This document shows, piece by piece, positions 46,747-55,937 of a DNA stretch of 64,000 nt. The stretch lies in assembly GCA_963210315.1 (NCBI GenBank), contig OY723270.1, positions 930,001 to 994,000 on the forward strand, given 5' to 3'. The first letter of the stretch is position 1. Each line of letters starts with the position of its first letter. The DNA is from Rhynchopus euleeides (taxonomy: Eukaryota; Euglenozoa; Diplonemea; Diplonemida; Diplonemidae). Both the position numbers and the translations under genes were made by a program. A model generated the notes under the pieces. The model saw only the letters and a list, made by a program, of their open reading frames with translations. It did no database searches and was not told where the DNA came from.

Positions 46747-49401
46747 TTAACGCGATAGGGCTGCAACCGCCGCGTATCTCGCAGGGAGGGGCGCCAGGGG
46801 GACAGGGCACGGCGATGCCACGGTGCCTCGGGTAAACTCGTCTGCTCTCTGTGCATGCGTAGGCACCCACTGAGCGGAAACGGAGATGCCCGCACCGTCT
46901 GCGGTGTCAAACAAAGCACACAGCAAGTCATTCGCGAGGTAATTCTTGCTGTGGCCCTTGTTGATTGCTGCCACCGCTGCCGTGTTGTCCACCTGCAACC
47001 CCAACGCACAGCCCGGCCGCGTAGCGGCTGCGAGGCGTGTCGCCTGGAGCGCTGCGAAGAGCTCTTTGACATATATATGGTGGGCGAGGGGTTCATCAAA
47101 ACAGCCCTGGACAATCGGCTCGGGGTCTAACTCCAGAAGGGCTGCCCATTCTGTGTCGGAAGCGTCAGACCACGCCGTGACCGAGGGCCCCGAAGCCCCT
47201 GCCTCAACCCATACATTCTGGCCCAGATCGGCCGAAATCAGAGAAAGATCAGCGAGAACGGAGGGGGGGATGTCGAGAGGGCGGTCCCACTGCTCCGGTT
47301 CCGCAACCAGCTTGGCCGCGGATCTCCTGAGGAAGGCGAGGGAGGCGCGGAAGTAGCAGAGACGCCTCTGCGTCGAGAACAGAAACCAAATCATACCGCC
47401 GAAAACCTTGTAGAACTCCCGGGAAGTAGCCCTGTTCTCGCGAACCGCCGCCACGGCCGCCGAGGCAAGGAATTTCGACACCCAATCGGGGTCCGACCTG
47501 AAGCGCTTAGGCGACGACTCCAGATCAAATTCCAACCCCAAGGCGATGAACCGCGACTGCGGTGTGCCGAACTCCGCACCCTCGTTGAGCTCGGCGCCCA
47601 CCGACTCGGCCTTGCCGAGGAATCGGGCGTACCTCTCGGCTGCATCCTCCCGGCTATCTCCAACCACAAACCAGTTGTCCACCCAAGACAGCCCATCCTC
47701 CAGGGGGAGAAGAACGCGTGAGGCCCTCTGCGCGATGCACGGCGCCCAGCTCCAGCCCATGCACATCACCCGCAGCGAGGTGCGCCGAAACGGGCCCCGC
47801 TCCCCAGCCAGATTCACCCCGAAGAAGTCGCGTACCCCGTCCCCCAGGGGGAACTGGTAGAACCAGCTCTTCCCGTCAGCCTGCACCACGAATTCGGCCG
47901 CCAGGAACCTCCGGACCACCTCGTGGATCGACGGGAGGAGCATCGGTGGCGGGTCCCGCATCAGCCGGTTCAGCTTTCGCCCGTCGCATACCAAACGCAG
48001 CAGCCCGCTCTTTTTCTCCACGGTGAACGCCGGGAGGACCACAGTCGGCGCGTCTGCCAGCCCCAGCACCCCCCACTCCGAGAGGTTATCCCAGTGCCGC
48101 AGCATGTGCCTCGAGGTCCCGCGCGAAAGAGGCCTGTCGCCCAGATCCACGCCCGGTCGCATGGCCCGCAGGAAAGCGCCCCGGTCCCGAATCACGTCGA
48201 TAACCCCTGACAGGATCCCCTCGGAATCCAGAGCCTCTAAGGCGTCGAGGTTCAGACGTGACGTCGAAATGGGGGCCAGTTCCCCCGTGGGGCCACCCCG
48301 CGCCGAGGGCGGGCCAAGATGCCGCCCCTCCACCGACACCCGCGCTTCCCTCGCGTACGTCGCGTTGACGTCCGGCGAGTAGGAGTCGTCGCCGACCCGC
48401 CGAGGAAGAGGAGGAGGAGGGGGCGGCCGTGGCGGCGGTGGAGGCGGAGGCGGGGGTGGAGGCGGTGGCGTGGGAGGCGGCCTGGGCCGAGGGGTCGCCG
48501 GCGGGGAAGGCGTGCCTGGGGGCTCGTACGCCACGCACGCCGTCCTCAGGAGCTTCCCAGGGAAGGCAGGGCAAAGAGCGACCCCCGGGACAGCCCCCGG
48601 TCGAGCACCATTGATGTGGAGGCCGTCTGCCTCGCCAGCTTCAGCTTCCCCGCCGGGAGGTACCTGGCCAGGGCGTCCAGGGAGCTGTGGCGGGACAGCT
48701 GCCGAAGCGACTCCAGGCACAGCCCCTCTTGCAGGAGCTCCGCCAGAGCCCCCCGACGGAGTGAGTGACCACTCAGCTCCGGGTCCTCCTTCTTCAGCGC
48801 CGCCACGATGCGCCGGTAGGTTGTGTCGACCACCAGCGCGCCCGCCGCCCGCCCGGAGATCGCCTCCCGCAGCACCTCCGTCCAGCACTCCGAGAGGAAC
48901 AGGCCCGTCGTGACGCCCAGGCGGAACGGGTCGCTCTTCGTCTCCGCCCAGTTCACGGCGACAAACTCGTGCTGGAAGGAGATGTCCCCGCACTTCAGGC
49001 GCACCACGTCCGACACCCGCGCCGCCCCGCACCACCCCAGCACAATCGCGAGCTTCGTGTCGCGGTCGACGTCCGCCCGGCCCACCACTGCGGCCACCTG
49101 GATGGACGTTGCTGGCTTCGCTTGGTGCTGCGGTCGGAGGGCCCCCAAGCGCTTCAGACCTCGCTTGAAGTCTTGGAGCAGCTGGGAGTCCACCACAACC
49201 CCCATGCGGCTCATCGCGGCGACCGCCCTCGATACGTACTGTAGGGCGGAGGAGGGCCGGAGTGGGGAGTCCGCTTCGGACATGAGCCTCTGCACCCAGT
49301 AAATGATGCAAAGGTCCCACGGCAAGAGCACACCCGTGGTCTGCTCCCACTCGTGCCGGAACTGGAGGAGTCGCCGGTGGGGCCCCTCGAGCCCCCTCCA
49401 C
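46747..49401 (-). CDS. Reverse transcriptase / RNase H of the retrotransposon
   Basis: The frame is open from 49401 to 46747, but only the part from about 48,390 down looks protein-like. The earlier part overlaps the recombinase gene in another frame and is Pro/Arg-rich. RT motifs are 'VVQADGKSWFYQFPL' (motif A, catalytic Asp), 'CMGWSWAPCIAQ' (motif B) and 'SWVDNWFVVGD' at motif C, where the usual second Asp of xxDD is Asn. RNase H follows with 'WSDASDTEWAALL', 'IYVKELFAAL', 'LQVDNTAAVAAIN' and 'HAQRADEFTRG', so the D-E-D-D set is present. The frame ends shortly after RNase H, 67 bp before repeat B1. Translation may start at an ATG after the recombinase stop or by re-initiation. Whether the Asn is native to the family or inactivating is open. 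Confidence 0.9.
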   Translation of the reverse strand: MEGARGAPPATPPVPARVGADHGCALAVGPLHHLLGAEAHVRSGLPTPALLRPTVRIEGGRRDEPHGGCGGLPAAPRLQARSEALGGPPTAAPSEASNVHPGGRSGGPGGRRPRHEARDCAGVVRGGAGVGRGAPEVRGHLLPARVCRRELGGDEERPVPPGRHDGPVPLGVLDGGAAGGDLRAGGGRAGGRHNLPAHRGGAEEGGPGAEWSLTPSGGSGGAPARGAVPGVASAAVPPQLPGRPGQVPPGGEAEAGEADGLHINGARPGAVPGVALCPAFPGKLLRTACVAYEPPGTPSPPATPRPRPPPTPPPPPPPPPPPPPRPPPPPPLPRRVGDDSYSPDVNATYAREARVSVEGRHLGPPSARGGPTGELAPISTSRLNLDALEALDSEGILSGVIDVIRDRGAFLRAMRPGVDLGDRPLSRGTSRHMLRHWDNLSEWGVLGLADAPTVVLPAFTVEKKSGLLRLVCDGRKLNRLMRDPPPMLLPSIHEVVRRFLAAEFVVQADGKSWFYQFPLGDGVRDFFGVNLAGERGPFRRTSLRVMCMGWSWAPCIAQRASRVLLPLEDGLSWVDNWFVVGDSREDAAERYARFLGKAESVGAELNEGAEFGTPQSRFIALGLEFDLESSPKRFRSDPDWVSKFLASAAVAAVRENRATSREFYKVFGGMIWFLFSTQRRLCYFRASLAFLRRSAAKLVAEPEQWDRPLDIPPSVLADLSLISADLGQNVWVEAGASGPSVTAWSDASDTEWAALLELDPEPIVQGCFDEPLAHHIYVKELFAALQATRLAAATRPGCALGLQVDNTAAVAAINKGHSKNYLANDLLCALFDTADGAGISVSAQWVPTHAQRADEFTRGTVASPCPVPLAPLPARYAAVAALSR

Positions 49402-49541
49402 GTCGACGGTGCCAACGCCTCCCCCAGCGTCTTCACCGCACGCTTGGCGATCCGCTGTGCCTCTCTGGCGGTCAGCGGGTCCTCCTGTGCCCGTCTCCTT
49501 CCCACCCGCGCCGTGGAGAGCACCCCTATGCTCTCCAGCAT
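48546..49541 (-). CDS. Tyrosine recombinase of the retrotransposon
   Basis: A 331-residue protein starts at the ATG at 49541, 18 bp after the gag stop. The frame is open further upstream but overlaps gag there. The catalytic set of the family is visible: Arg in 'CGAARVSDVVRLKCGDI', His-x-x-Arg in 'SGHSLRRGALAEL', His in 'LSRHSSLDALARYLP' and the nucleophile Tyr in the same segment. The N-terminal half ('STWRGLEGPHRRLLQFRHEW') fits the core-binding domain. In these elements the recombinase inserts a circular DNA copy. Its position before RT, rather than after it, differs from Ngaro as I know it and resembles VIPER. Confidence 0.92.
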   Translation of the reverse strand: MLESIGVLSTARVGRRRAQEDPLTAREAQRIAKRAVKTLGEALAPSTWRGLEGPHRRLLQFRHEWEQTTGVLLPWDLCIIYWVQRLMSEADSPLRPSSALQYVSRAVAAMSRMGVVVDSQLLQDFKRGLKRLGALRPQHQAKPATSIQVAAVVGRADVDRDTKLAIVLGWCGAARVSDVVRLKCGDISFQHEFVAVNWAETKSDPFRLGVTTGLFLSECWTEVLREAISGRAAGALVVDTTYRRIVAALKKEDPELSGHSLRRGALAELLQEGLCLESLRQLSRHSSLDALARYLPAGKLKLARQTASTSMVLDRGLSRGSLFALPSLGSS

Positions 49542-49558
49542 CGCCGTGAGGGGCGAGC

Positions 49559-50896
49559 TCACTGCCTGTTGCCCCCCCTCCTGCTCCGCTGGCTGGTGGG
49601 GTGGCCCTGCTGCGGCTGTGGCTGCGAGCCGCGTTGCTGTTGTTGTTGATGCTGATGCTGTGGGTGGTGGACCTGGGGGGTGCGTGGCTGGCGGGCCCGT
49701 GCCTTCTCCTTTGCCGCCCGGAGGTACGGAGGGATCTCCGGCTTCCCGAAGAATTCCTCCTCCATCGCGGAGGCCGCCTCCCATCCCCCCCCCAGCACGC
49801 CCTCGTTGAGGGCTTCCAGTCTGCAGAACTGGTTCTGCATCAACCGGACCAGGAGGTCGTCGTAGTCCTCCGGCTCCTGCAGCGACGGCAGGCTCGTCAT
49901 GATGAGGTTGATATCCCTCATCCGAGCCTGCGCCTCGTGGGCCTGCGGGCGCAGGGCACCCCCCGCCCGGGCCCCCAGCAGGGCGTCGTAGCGGCGCAGC
50001 TGATGCAGGTGCACCAGCCCCAGCGTGGCCTCGTCCGCGTGCCACCACTCGTCCACGTCCAGGGGGTTGAGAGCCCCGGCGCCCCTGCGGCTGTCGCTGC
50101 TGCCGGCTACGCTGCCGGCCCCGTCCCGCTGCTCCGGCTTTCCGGCCCTCGGTGCTCCGGCGCCGGCTCCGGAGCCCGTCCCGTTTCCCCGCAGGCGGGC
50201 CAGCTCCGCCTGGAGGTCCGCCACCTCCTGCATCTGCCGCACCTCCTCCCGGAGGGAGGCCACCTCGTCCTGGGGGGCTGCAGCCCGGCTCGCACCTGCC
50301 TCAGCCCTTACCCTCGCGTGCTCCGCGAGGGCCGTCTCCCGCTGGGCCTTAGCCCGCTCCTCCATCACCAACGCGGCGTTGCGCGTCTTCTCCCGCTCGA
50401 GGGCCAGCTCGGCCTCGAGGCGGGCTCTCACCTCCGCGTGCCTGGCGGACTCCTCGGCGACCATGGCCCGCGCCTGCGCCTCCGTGACGGCGTTTGAGGC
50501 CGCCGCCTCCACCGACGCCACCTTCGCGTCCGACTCCGCCCCCGTCACCCGCTGTGCCGCAGCGGATTCCACCTTCGCCGCATGCGCCACTGCATTCGCG
50601 GATGCGATGTGCATCCCCGCCGCCGCCTCCGCGTTGGCGGCCCTCGTAGCCGCCCCCGCCTCCACCCCCGCCGCGTGCACCCTCGCGTGCGCCTCCACCT
50701 GCGTGGCCCGGATGTCGGCCCCCGCGACCTCGCGAGTGGCCACCTCGCGGGCGTTGGCGGTGGTCACTGCCGCCAGCGCCTGCCCCATCGCCATCCCGAA
50801 GTCGCCCGCCGGGAGGGGGGCGGACAAGGCATCCGGGTTGCCCGCGCCGCGCCCCACTCCGGACAGCACCAGCTCCGAGTTCTGCACGCCAGGCAT
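49559..50896 (-). CDS. Gag-like protein of the retrotransposon
   Basis: A 445-residue frame from ATG 50896; the frame is open about 30 codons further but without another ATG. Residues about 30-240 are an Ala/Glu-rich helical region with heptad-like repeats ('VESAAAQRVTGAESDAKVAS', 'EVRQMQEVADLQAELARLRG'). A compact segment follows ('NPLDVDEWWHADEATLGLVH', 'YDDLLVRLMQNQFCRLEALN') and then a Gln/His/Arg-rich C terminus ('HQHQQQQQRGSQ'). Position, coiled coil and basic tail fit the structural gag protein of such elements. No zinc knuckle is present. Confidence 0.8.
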   Translation of the reverse strand: MPGVQNSELVLSGVGRGAGNPDALSAPLPAGDFGMAMGQALAAVTTANAREVATREVAGADIRATQVEAHARVHAAGVEAGAATRAANAEAAAGMHIASANAVAHAAKVESAAAQRVTGAESDAKVASVEAAASNAVTEAQARAMVAEESARHAEVRARLEAELALEREKTRNAALVMEERAKAQRETALAEHARVRAEAGASRAAAPQDEVASLREEVRQMQEVADLQAELARLRGNGTGSGAGAGAPRAGKPEQRDGAGSVAGSSDSRRGAGALNPLDVDEWWHADEATLGLVHLHQLRRYDALLGARAGGALRPQAHEAQARMRDINLIMTSLPSLQEPEDYDDLLVRLMQNQFCRLEALNEGVLGGGWEAASAMEEEFFGKPEIPPYLRAAKEKARARQPRTPQVHHPQHQHQQQQQRGSQPQPQQGHPTSQRSRRGGNRQ

Positions 50897-50984
50897 CGGA
50901 TATGTCGGGGGTTGAAGGGTGGAGTAAAGAGAAGGGAGTAGGTGGGAGTGTTGAACCACGAAAATTTTTTCGTTGAACGCAGCC

Positions 50985-51108
50985 AAATATATGGCCTAAC
51001 CTGTTTTTGGCGCACGGGTGTGATGACAAAAGGGAAAAGTGCTAGCACGAACATGATGTTGGTCTTCTGGTTATGTCTGGTTTCTTAGAACACTTAACGT
51101 GTATGCAA
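50985..51108 (-). repeat. Split direct repeat A1
   Basis: 124 bp at the 5' end of the retrotransposon (minus strand), followed by the first 20 bp of B (50965-50984). It probably holds the promoter, because the gag frame opens about 90 bp downstream. Confidence 0.95.
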
Positions 51109-51836
51109 CAAAAAAATGAGGTGGGCCGTGCGCTTCTGAGTATACCACGCCACCACAGTTTTTTTTTCTAACCACAAAAACAGTAAACGTTGTCTATCCC
51201 CCCCCCTCCCCCCGCTCCCCCCACCTCCCACCCCTCCCTCGCCACAACCACCACCAACACCACCCTTTCTCGCCGTTGTGTGCCCACCCTACCCCACCAC
51301 CCGCTCTCCCCCCCGATCCCGTGCCCTCTCCTATTAGCTCTCGGGGGGGGCATTGTTGGCCCACAGAGGGCGGAGGGGCGCGGTGGCGCAGTGCCGGAAT
51401 TTTCTGGTGCCTCCAGTCTCAGATGTCGAAGCGTGTGAAGAAACGATGTAAAATCCGTGGTTCGGTGGTAGGGTCGGTGAGTCGGATGCAGTTCCGCTAC
51501 TGACGTTGCACCGGGTGTGTCTGTCGTTTTGTATTGTATTCACATTCAGTCAGTCGGAGGTCGGCATCGGTGTTCGCTGGGTGCGACGTCCAAATTGATC
51601 ATCCAAATCAAAAGGCTGAACGTGTGTACCTTGACTTGTGAGGGCGTGGGGCGGTGTACACCACAGGGAAGGGAGAAGAGAATGGCGATGGCAGGCGGGA
51701 AAACAATCGGAGGAAAGTGCCCCCCCCTGCAGAGTATTGCATCCTTTTTGACAGCGTAGCCTCGCTTTCTTGGAGAGAACGGTGTTGCGTTTCGAGGGAG
51801 AACGAATCCTCGAAGAAAAAAAACGTCACTCGTGCG
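51109..51836. other. Intergenic, 0.7 kb
   Basis: Contains C-rich runs (51,198-51,320) and no recognisable gene. It lies between the retrotransposon and hAT copy 2. Confidence 0.6.
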
Positions 51837-52061
51837 CAGGGCTGTTCCTAACTGGGGGGCTTGTTCCCCACTTTCAGGATTCTGAACTTTTTTTCTAAGA
51901 ATTTTTGTAAGGGGAAAAAAAGTTTTTTTCTAAGAATTTTGTTAGGGGAATTTTTTTCTAAGGTTGTTTCGCAGAGGAAAAAACTTTTTCTAGGGCGCGC
52001 ACAAGGATGGAAGGGAAGTCTGTCCCACGTACCGTTCGCCTTGCTGGCCAACTGGAGAGCC

Positions 52062-52121
52062 AGACGTTCACTACCGTGGCCTCCGGCGGCTGGGGGGCTC
52101 CGCCCCCCAGACCCCCCTGTG
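52062..52121 (-). repeat. GC hairpin repeat, copy 8
   Basis: Inside hAT copy 2; counterpart of copy 5. Confidence 0.9.
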
Positions 52122-52232
52122 GCGTACGTCTCGTACTCAAGTCCTTCGAATCCCATCAAGTCGGGGTCCAACCACTCCAGTCGCCTCTGAGGACGCAGCC
52201 AACTCGCACAGAATCTGTACGCCCACACGAAC

Positions 52233-52291
52233 AGATGTTCGCTACCGTGGCCTCCGGCGGCTGGGGGGCTCCGCCCCCCAGACCCCCCATG
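52233..52291 (-). repeat. GC hairpin repeat, copy 9
   Basis: Inside hAT copy 2; counterpart of copy 4, with the same catgggg variant. Confidence 0.9.
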
Positions 52292-53032
52292 TAGCGTGTG
52301 CCCGTCCATCTATCTCACTTCCCCGGGTACAGTGCAGCGTAGGAGGTCAGCGCCGCATCCATGAAGCGCTTCTTCGAAGCCTGGCTGACATCGGACAGGA
52401 GGTCGGGCTTCCCCACCTGGGAGGTACACTTGCCGCGTTCGCGACATGCGTGACACGCGACACGCTACCTGAAACGTGAGTGTGCCTTGCTAACACGGGC
52501 ATTTCAACGGTCTGCCGACGACCGTTCCCCAAACCAGTAGACCAGCAGTTTTGGAAAATCGGAGAGATCACCCTACTGCGCTGAATATGGTGCGCACCAC
52601 TGCAAAAATCCCCGGGAGCTTTTGGGCTTTCAGACCTGAAGGGGCCAGCAGGTGGGTGGCGTCGGGGAGTGGCAGCTTTGTAACTGTCCTCCAGCTGCTG
52701 GCATGTCCAGCCCTGCGAGAGTGCCAAGGTGTATTGAGTCCCTGCGGAGCACAACCCCCGATGAGAACGAGTGCCAGATGATCCTCATTCATTTTCAGCT
52801 GTAACGCGCATGAGGGGCACTCTCTGCCGCAAGCATCTGGGCATCACTCGAGAGCTGTCACATGATGACGCGGAGAGAAATCAGAGAAAAAGTTCCGCCT
52901 GACGGGCACGCGCCTGGAAACTGTGGGGGGGCGAGCAAAAAATCCCTTGTAAAAATTCTTAGAAAAAACCTGGTTCCCCGACCCAAAAAACCTGGAAAAA
53001 GGGCTCGTTCCCCGCCCAGGCCTGCTCGTGCG

Positions 53033-53872
53033 ATGCCTGGGTGTACCGTGCACCGGGGGTTTCATGAGAGTTGGCTTGGTGTAGGGTGCTCACTCTGCAT
53101 ATCGCAGAAACCGTCAGAGCGGGGGGGCTGTGACGTCACGTGTGAGCGCAACTGCCTCACGGAGGCTTGAGGTCTTCTCGAGAAGCACAGCGGTTCCTTA
53201 CGGCAACAGATTTATCCCACACGGCGATAGGGGCCCCCACGTGCCTCCGTCCGCTTGAGCTGCCTCTCTCAGGAACCCCCCGTGTAGCGCACGAACCGGG
53301 TGGGACCGGAAAGGGAGGAGCTGGCTGATTTCCAAGGCAATTCAGCCAGCAACCGTTGGAACAACCCGCACCCTGGCCCTTTTTTGCGTGACGGGCTGCA
53401 TGCCTGGGGTGATTTGGGCGTGTTTGCACAACCAAACCCGTTGGGTGCACCGGCTCGTTTGTTGTGTGGTTACCGTCGCCGTTGATTGATGGGTGGAAGG
53501 TGGTGATTCTCAAGGCAGGCCTGGTGGAGCTGGCCCCCCCCCCTGCCCCTCCCCCGCCCCCGCCCTCCCTCCCCCACGTCGCACGTAGGACACCCTCCAG
53601 CACAGCACTGCACTGGTTTGGGTTGATGGGCAGGGTTATATAAATTTCCCACAGCTCCATCTCGGGGCTGTGTTGTTTTGAATCCTCTGGGCCTGGACAC
53701 GGGGTCAAGCGAAGGCACGACAATGCCAGGTCGGGCGGAGCAGGCAGCAGGCAGGTTTCACCCACCTACTCACACTCGCGCAGGAGGAAAAGTGTCGCTT
53801 GTCAGGACCCTCTCTGGCTTCAACACACCACCACACCACCACCACCACCACCAGACACCCACCTCCAACCCC
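53033..53872. other. 0.84 kb upstream of the F-box-like gene
   Basis: No convincing gene. A minus-strand frame of 202 codons (53157-53765) has no domain. A possible promoter signal, gttatataaat, lies at about 53,634-53,645, some 230 bp before the chosen start codon. Confidence 0.55.
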
Positions 53873-55417
53873 ATGGACGCCCCGATCCCCAACCCGGCGC
53901 AGGTCGCGCCTTACCTGGGGTTTGGGCAGCTGGTGGCACTCCGGTCCGTCTGCCGCGCCTGGCGTGACGCGCTCACCGCAGAAGCGGAGCAACGGACACA
54001 CACACTATACAGCTTTGCGGAGGAAGATGTCGTGCCCGAGGGCAAAGGGGAGTCGGCGTCTATCAAAGGGTGGAAGGTCTACATGTCGGGAGACAAGCTC
54101 TCCTTCGGCGCGCGGAACGCGAAGGTCGTGACGATGCGCGGCATGATCGAGCCCTTCATCCTGCCGAGATCGGACTACCTCCCGCTATTCTACGCTGCTG
54201 CAGACGGGGAGGACGCATCCCACCTCCACCACCACCCCCTCCAGCCCACCACGGAAGGCGCTGCAGCGACACCTTCTTCTCCCCCTCCACCCTCTGCGCA
54301 GCCCGACGAAGACGCAAGCAAGCGCGAGGGTGAGGAAGAAGATGGCGCAGAGCAGGAGGATGAGGCCTGCGAGTCTGGATCCGAGATTGCCGAGGAGTGT
54401 GAGGAGGAGGAGGAGGAAGAGGAAGGATCCTCCGAAGAGGCTAACTCCGACTCCCCTGGGCCTGCCGGGGGCACATCGCCGAAGCAGGGCCCCCGCGGGA
54501 GCCCTGCGCGGGGTGGGGTGCCGCCGGAGGCGATCCGCGTTGACATCCTGCTGCGGACCGACAGCATCACAGATGTGCTGTTCCAATCCCTGGTGGACCA
54601 CCAGGGCTCCCCGGGGCTCGGGGGGGAGGGTTTCGGCCTCCGCCTGAAGACGCACGGCGTGGATCTGCTGAAGGTGACCCCCGGAGGCGACCCCTGCCCC
54701 TTCTGGGAGAAGAATTTCACACCTTCGGAATCCGCAGCCCTCGATGCCAACCGGGGCCGGAATATGTTTCTCTCCCTCCTGTTCGACTGCGCGGCGGGGC
54801 GCGTCAGCTTCTCCCTCCACGCAATCGACGGGAAGGGTTCCCTCCCCCCCCCAAACCGGAGCTTCGCCTGGAGCTCCCGGGGCCCCACCTCCCTCTCTGC
54901 AACCGGGCCAGCCTCCCTGCTCTTCCAGTGGAGTGTCGACCTCTCCCGCCACAGAACAGCGGAGCTCCCCCTCCTTCCCTGCCTTGTGATCTATGCCTAC
55001 GGAAGCACGGTCATCGAGTCTGTTGAGGTGACAGCTGCGAAGGCATTGCGTGCCGGGGGTGGCGGGAGGCGGGAGAGGTTTGTGCTGCCCCCTATGGAGG
55101 AGGAGGAGGAGGAGGACGGCGGGGGTGATGGGGCGGGCAAGCCGAAGAAGGGAGGGAGACGTGGTGGGAAGAAGAAGGAGGCCAAGCAGGGGGAAGGCGG
55201 GGGTGGTGGGCAGCAGCAGCAGCAGCAGCAGCAGCGCAGCGCCGCAAAGGGAGGACGGGCTGGGAAGGGGAAGGGAGGAGGTGGTGGCGGTGGCGGAGGC
55301 AGCGGTGGCAAGGGCTACAGCGCGGAGGGGCGTGGCGGCGGCGGCGGCGGCGGCCGGGGCGGGAAAGGTGCAAAGGGTGGCGGAAAGGGAGGGAAAAAGC
55401 AGAAGAAGGCTGCTTAA
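53873..55417 (+). CDS. F-box-like protein with acidic linker and Gly/Lys-rich tail
   Basis: 514 codons from ATG 53873 (context ccATGG). The frame is open 65 codons further upstream, but that part is a His-rich repeat and looks untranslated. Residues about 8-40 ('VAPYLGFGQLVALRSVCRAW', then RDAL) match the second half of an F-box, the Skp1-binding element of SCF ubiquitin ligases. Next comes an acidic stretch ('EECEEEEEEEEGSSEE'). A middle domain ('LLFDCAAGRVSFSLHAIDG', 'LPCLVIYAYGSTVIESVEV') has a beta-rich SPRY-like look. The last 100 residues are Gly/Lys/Arg-rich with a poly-Gln run, resembling RNA-binding tails. Recognition rests on a short F-box motif, so the call is moderate. No intron is needed. 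Confidence 0.7.
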   Translation: MDAPIPNPAQVAPYLGFGQLVALRSVCRAWRDALTAEAEQRTHTLYSFAEEDVVPEGKGESASIKGWKVYMSGDKLSFGARNAKVVTMRGMIEPFILPRSDYLPLFYAAADGEDASHLHHHPLQPTTEGAAATPSSPPPPSAQPDEDASKREGEEEDGAEQEDEACESGSEIAEECEEEEEEEEGSSEEANSDSPGPAGGTSPKQGPRGSPARGGVPPEAIRVDILLRTDSITDVLFQSLVDHQGSPGLGGEGFGLRLKTHGVDLLKVTPGGDPCPFWEKNFTPSESAALDANRGRNMFLSLLFDCAAGRVSFSLHAIDGKGSLPPPNRSFAWSSRGPTSLSATGPASLLFQWSVDLSRHRTAELPLLPCLVIYAYGSTVIESVEVTAAKALRAGGGGRRERFVLPPMEEEEEEDGGGDGAGKPKKGGRRGGKKKEAKQGEGGGGGQQQQQQQQRSAAKGGRAGKGKGGGGGGGGGSGGKGYSAEGRGGGGGGGRGGKGAKGGGKGGKKQKKAA

Positions 55418-55937
55418 ACAAAGGGGGGGGAGGGGGGTGTGGTGGTTATGTGAGAGTTATGGGGGTAGACGCCTTTCGCTGCGTGTGTGTGTGTGTGTCG
55501 CAAAAAAAAAAGAGCAAAAAAAAAACGCCGTGCCACCTTACAGCCAGTGCTGTAGGGCATGGGTTGCACCCCCTTGCTCGCCCTTCTGCACTTCTGAGCG
55601 GAGGGCCCCCCGTGGCGTATCAAGTCAGTTCAGATGTCAAAATCAAGAGCTGCGCTAGCCAATCCACCATGGATGCAGCTGCTTGTCATCAAAATCCCAG
55701 GAGTGGCCAACGGTGGTCGACTACCTTAAGACGGTCCCCCCCCTCCCCCCCCACTTCACACCCGCAAAGCCAGTCGTGGTGGAACAGAGGCCAAGCGTAG
55801 GGTCTTGTATGCATTGTGTTGGCTCTGTGCCTTAAATGTGTCGTCTAACTCTGTAAAGGTGGCAGGGGTACTGTCCTCTTTCTTTCTGCTATAGCTGACA
55901 AGGGATGTTCTGTGGGCAGGGTGTGGGGAAAATATCG
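55418..55937. other. Intergenic, 0.5 kb
   Basis: Contains a (GT)n run at about 55,480-55,498 and A runs. No gene is recognised. Confidence 0.6.

Larger units (their letters stand above)
46397..51108 (-). mobile_element. Tyrosine-recombinase (DIRS/PAT/Ngaro-type) retrotransposon
   Basis: A 4.7-kb element on the minus strand encodes gag-like, tyrosine recombinase and RT/RNase H proteins in that order. Its ends are split direct repeats. The 5' end has A1 (51108-50985). The 3' end has B1 (46680-46601), A2 (46600-46477) and B2 (46476-46397). A1 and A2 are 124 bp with perhaps one mismatch, and B1 and B2 are 80 bp and identical. The first 20 bp of B also follow A1. This A1...B1-A2-B2 layout is the hallmark of PAT and Ngaro elements, which are thought to integrate by recombination through a circular intermediate without target duplications. 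No methyltransferase domain is seen. Near-identical repeats and open frames suggest recent insertion. Confidence 0.93.
51837..53024 (-). mobile_element. hAT-type non-autonomous transposon, copy 2
   Basis: The 1,188-bp element is flanked by a perfect 8-bp duplication, ctcgtgcg (51829-51836 and 53025-53032). It starts cagggctg and ends cccaggcctg. It is the inverted, nearly identical copy of 33668-34872, with small deletions (for example near the hairpin-proximal frame at about 51,990) and scattered substitutions. No transposase is encoded. Confidence 0.94.

Noticed and set aside
49601..50915. Plus-strand frames of about 300 codons opposite the gag-like gene
   Set aside because: They are antisense shadows of the GC-rich gag and recombinase genes and contain no domain.
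53157..53765. 202-codon minus-strand frame
   Set aside because: Low-complexity Gly/Pro-rich translation of a C-rich tract, no domain, and it overlaps the presumed promoter of the F-box-like gene.
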